A stretch of DNA of 64,000 nt from Anaerolineaceae bacterium (GTDB taxonomy: Bacteria; Chloroflexota; Anaerolineae; Anaerolineales; Anaerolineaceae): contig JAENZD010000001.1 in NCBI GenBank assembly GCA_016841445.1, positions 62,001 through 126,000 of the forward strand, read 5' to 3'. The translations under genes were made by a program, and so were the position numbers. Positions 63,701 through 64,000 of the stretch are shown here, in pieces. The number at the start of each line of letters is the position of its first letter. The first letter of the stretch is position 1. The notes beneath the pieces are model-generated. The model had not been told where the DNA came from. It did not search any database and saw nothing but the letters and a program-made list of their open reading frames with translations.

Positions 63701-64000
63701 ATAATAATAATTATAAAAAATATCTTAATGGAGAGAAAGTTGAGACAATTTCCCCTTACTTAGATTCTTCAACTCTTTCTGGGAATCCAAAAATTCTCAA
63801 TCAAAATAAAGATATCGCTTTTAATGGTGTTTATGTTTTAGGATTGGGCTTTACACTTGAACCTGATTATGCACAAAGATTGATAGAAAAGGACCCAAAA
63901 AATTCGGATGTGTTGTTTCCATATTTAAATGGTTTCGATTTGAATAACCATCCGTTACAACAACCTAGCAGATGGATTATCAATTTTCATGATTGGCCAA
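60799..64000 (+). CDS. drmMI: adenine-N6 DNA methylase, DISARM DrmMI-type (partial, runs off window)
   Basis: At least 1067 codons, open at the window end. The ATG at 60799 follows the helicase TAA with no gap. The SAM-binding motif D-M-A-M-G-S-G-S-F is near 598 and the catalytic N-P-P-F near 863, as in Eco57I-like gamma-class N6-adenine methylases. About 590 N-terminal residues precede the methylase core, as in large BREX/DISARM methylases. It marks host DNA as self so that the helicase-nuclease complex attacks only unmodified DNA. Confidence 0.78.
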   Translation, partial: MSLIASHHIEWKSLLDISGPFLSIPVLLEVFPDGLDVVDKEVVSNCRSAYEEWREAKNEVAIHSAWIDYVLGNLLGYPSDLLLRGQSIPPNLSAYIPQQSISLHPSMVLIDPASKEPQLLIRKYDHTQDLNKPPFGEASMSCLSRMMELLHATQVPLGLITNGEDWVLVHAPVGETSSYIAFSSHFWFAERLTLRAFYTIFQLKRFFGVPDEDTLTSLFKRSAENQHEITDQLGAQVRSAVQILIQAFNKADQDANRKLLKDVEPDFLYEAAITIMMRLVFLLYAEERKLLPVNEKLYYQHYAISNIADQLSAERDQFTEDILERHYDAWSRILAISRLVFGGIRHDRLNMPAYGGSLFDPDRFAFLEGRDQGSNWQEEVAAPLLIDNRTVLHILENIQFLYIRDYQQRQRLSFRALDIEQIGHIYEGLLEYKAARADQIMIGLEGNKGYPLPYMALDELEAYYSKGIKQLSKEVNEITNKSHSAIKNALDKPIDLEFAARLRVACRNQEQLYQRVAPFAYLLREDDYQNLVIIEPGSVYVTLGSTRRATGTHYTPRSLTEPIVQHTLDPLVYKGPAEGLPQDEWDLHHPAKLLDLKICDMAMGSGSFLVQVIRNLSERLVESWEKLLPVTDPEKQLGLYLSAEGKILDTPSDVALPNDLDARYLVARRLVADRCIYGVDKNPLAVEMAKLSIWLITLDKNRPFTFLDHSLKCGDSLVGASEQDFLNWAHSTVNNTTWSLFDEGIRNELEDARAKRRELEAFDVRDITDLEMKKDLLHQAEQAVQRVKLGCDLLTGARLKGLGKTDQEAEESILLMQWMAGEIEDNPRCQTALNISQRERVFHWFLEFPEVFEKSGFDAFIGNPPFLGGLRISTTYGDNYLSYIHNKFLGKGTADLCSYFFMNAYVLISRKGNIGFIATNTISQGDSREIGFDRIISEGGIIYRADVSVKWPGTAAVYVSIIHLTNSNNNNYKKYLNGEKVETISPYLDSSTLSGNPKILNQNKDIAFNGVYVLGLGFTLEPDYAQRLIEKDPKNSDVLFPYLNGFDLNNHPLQQPSRWIINFHDWP

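Overview
The window looks like the chromosome of a Chloroflexota bacterium, most likely class Anaerolineae. The grounds are indirect: secreted proteins carry the 'Y-L-P-L-I' type motif common in that group, sugar uptake uses LplB/YtcP-type ABC permeases with no dedicated ATPase, and glycoside hydrolases are mixed with sugar-acid genes. No rRNA or other taxonomic marker is present, so the assignment is tentative.

Layout. (1) 1-9.2 kb: host sugar genes (end of a PfkB kinase, AEC transporter, rhamnulokinase, aldo/keto reductase) and two large secreted proteins, one with a C11-type peptidase domain and one with an HEWGH zinc-peptidase motif. (2) 9.3-22.4 kb: an integrated mobile element. It begins at a tRNA-Gly(GCC) gene cut off at the 3' edge of its anticodon loop, followed by a tyrosine recombinase. 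A long leftward gene set follows: E1-like, 68-aa protein, JAB/MPN peptidase, two E2-like proteins, a ubiquitin-like protein ending in Gly-Gly, a zinc-finger protein, a 541-aa protein, SSB, RNase HI and many small genes. Two rightward genes close the element. (3) 22.5-51.2 kb: host-type catabolic genes. A leftward arm holds a DUF1116 protein, a lipoprotein, GH2, two FAD oxidoreductases, GH3 and a HAD hydrolase. A rightward arm holds a GHL6-like hydrolase, solute-binding protein, hydroxyacid dehydrogenase, AraC regulator, two membrane proteins, ABC permeases, tartronate-semialdehyde reductase, uxaC, an ADP-forming acyl-CoA synthetase, an aminotransferase and an EamA transporter. (4) 51.2-52.9 kb: a decayed stretch. 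(5) 52.9-64 kb: a defence island with a sacsin/NOV-like ATPase fused to DUF3883, divergent from a DrmD-like SNF2 helicase and a DrmMI-like DNA methylase that runs off the window. This looks like the start of a class 1 DISARM locus.

The most interesting system is the ubiquitin-like cassette at 10.68-14.22 kb. Every expected activity is visible: a beta-grasp modifier with a bare C-terminal GG, an adenylating E1, two homologous E2-like proteins sharing a T-C-W motif, and a JAMM protease. It resembles the PRTRC cassette of plasmids and ICEs (C / B / A / ThiF order), but I see no ParB or actin-like partner.

A 14-bp palindrome, TTCCGACGTCGGAA, runs through the same element: ten perfect copies between 11.1 and 21.0 kb and one variant. 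One further perfect copy and one variant flank a decayed gene at 51.7-52.4 kb, next to the defence island. It lies both inside genes and in a repeated stop codon-palindrome-terminator arrangement between small genes. This links the element and the defence island and suggests a site read by an unknown element-specific DNA-binding protein.
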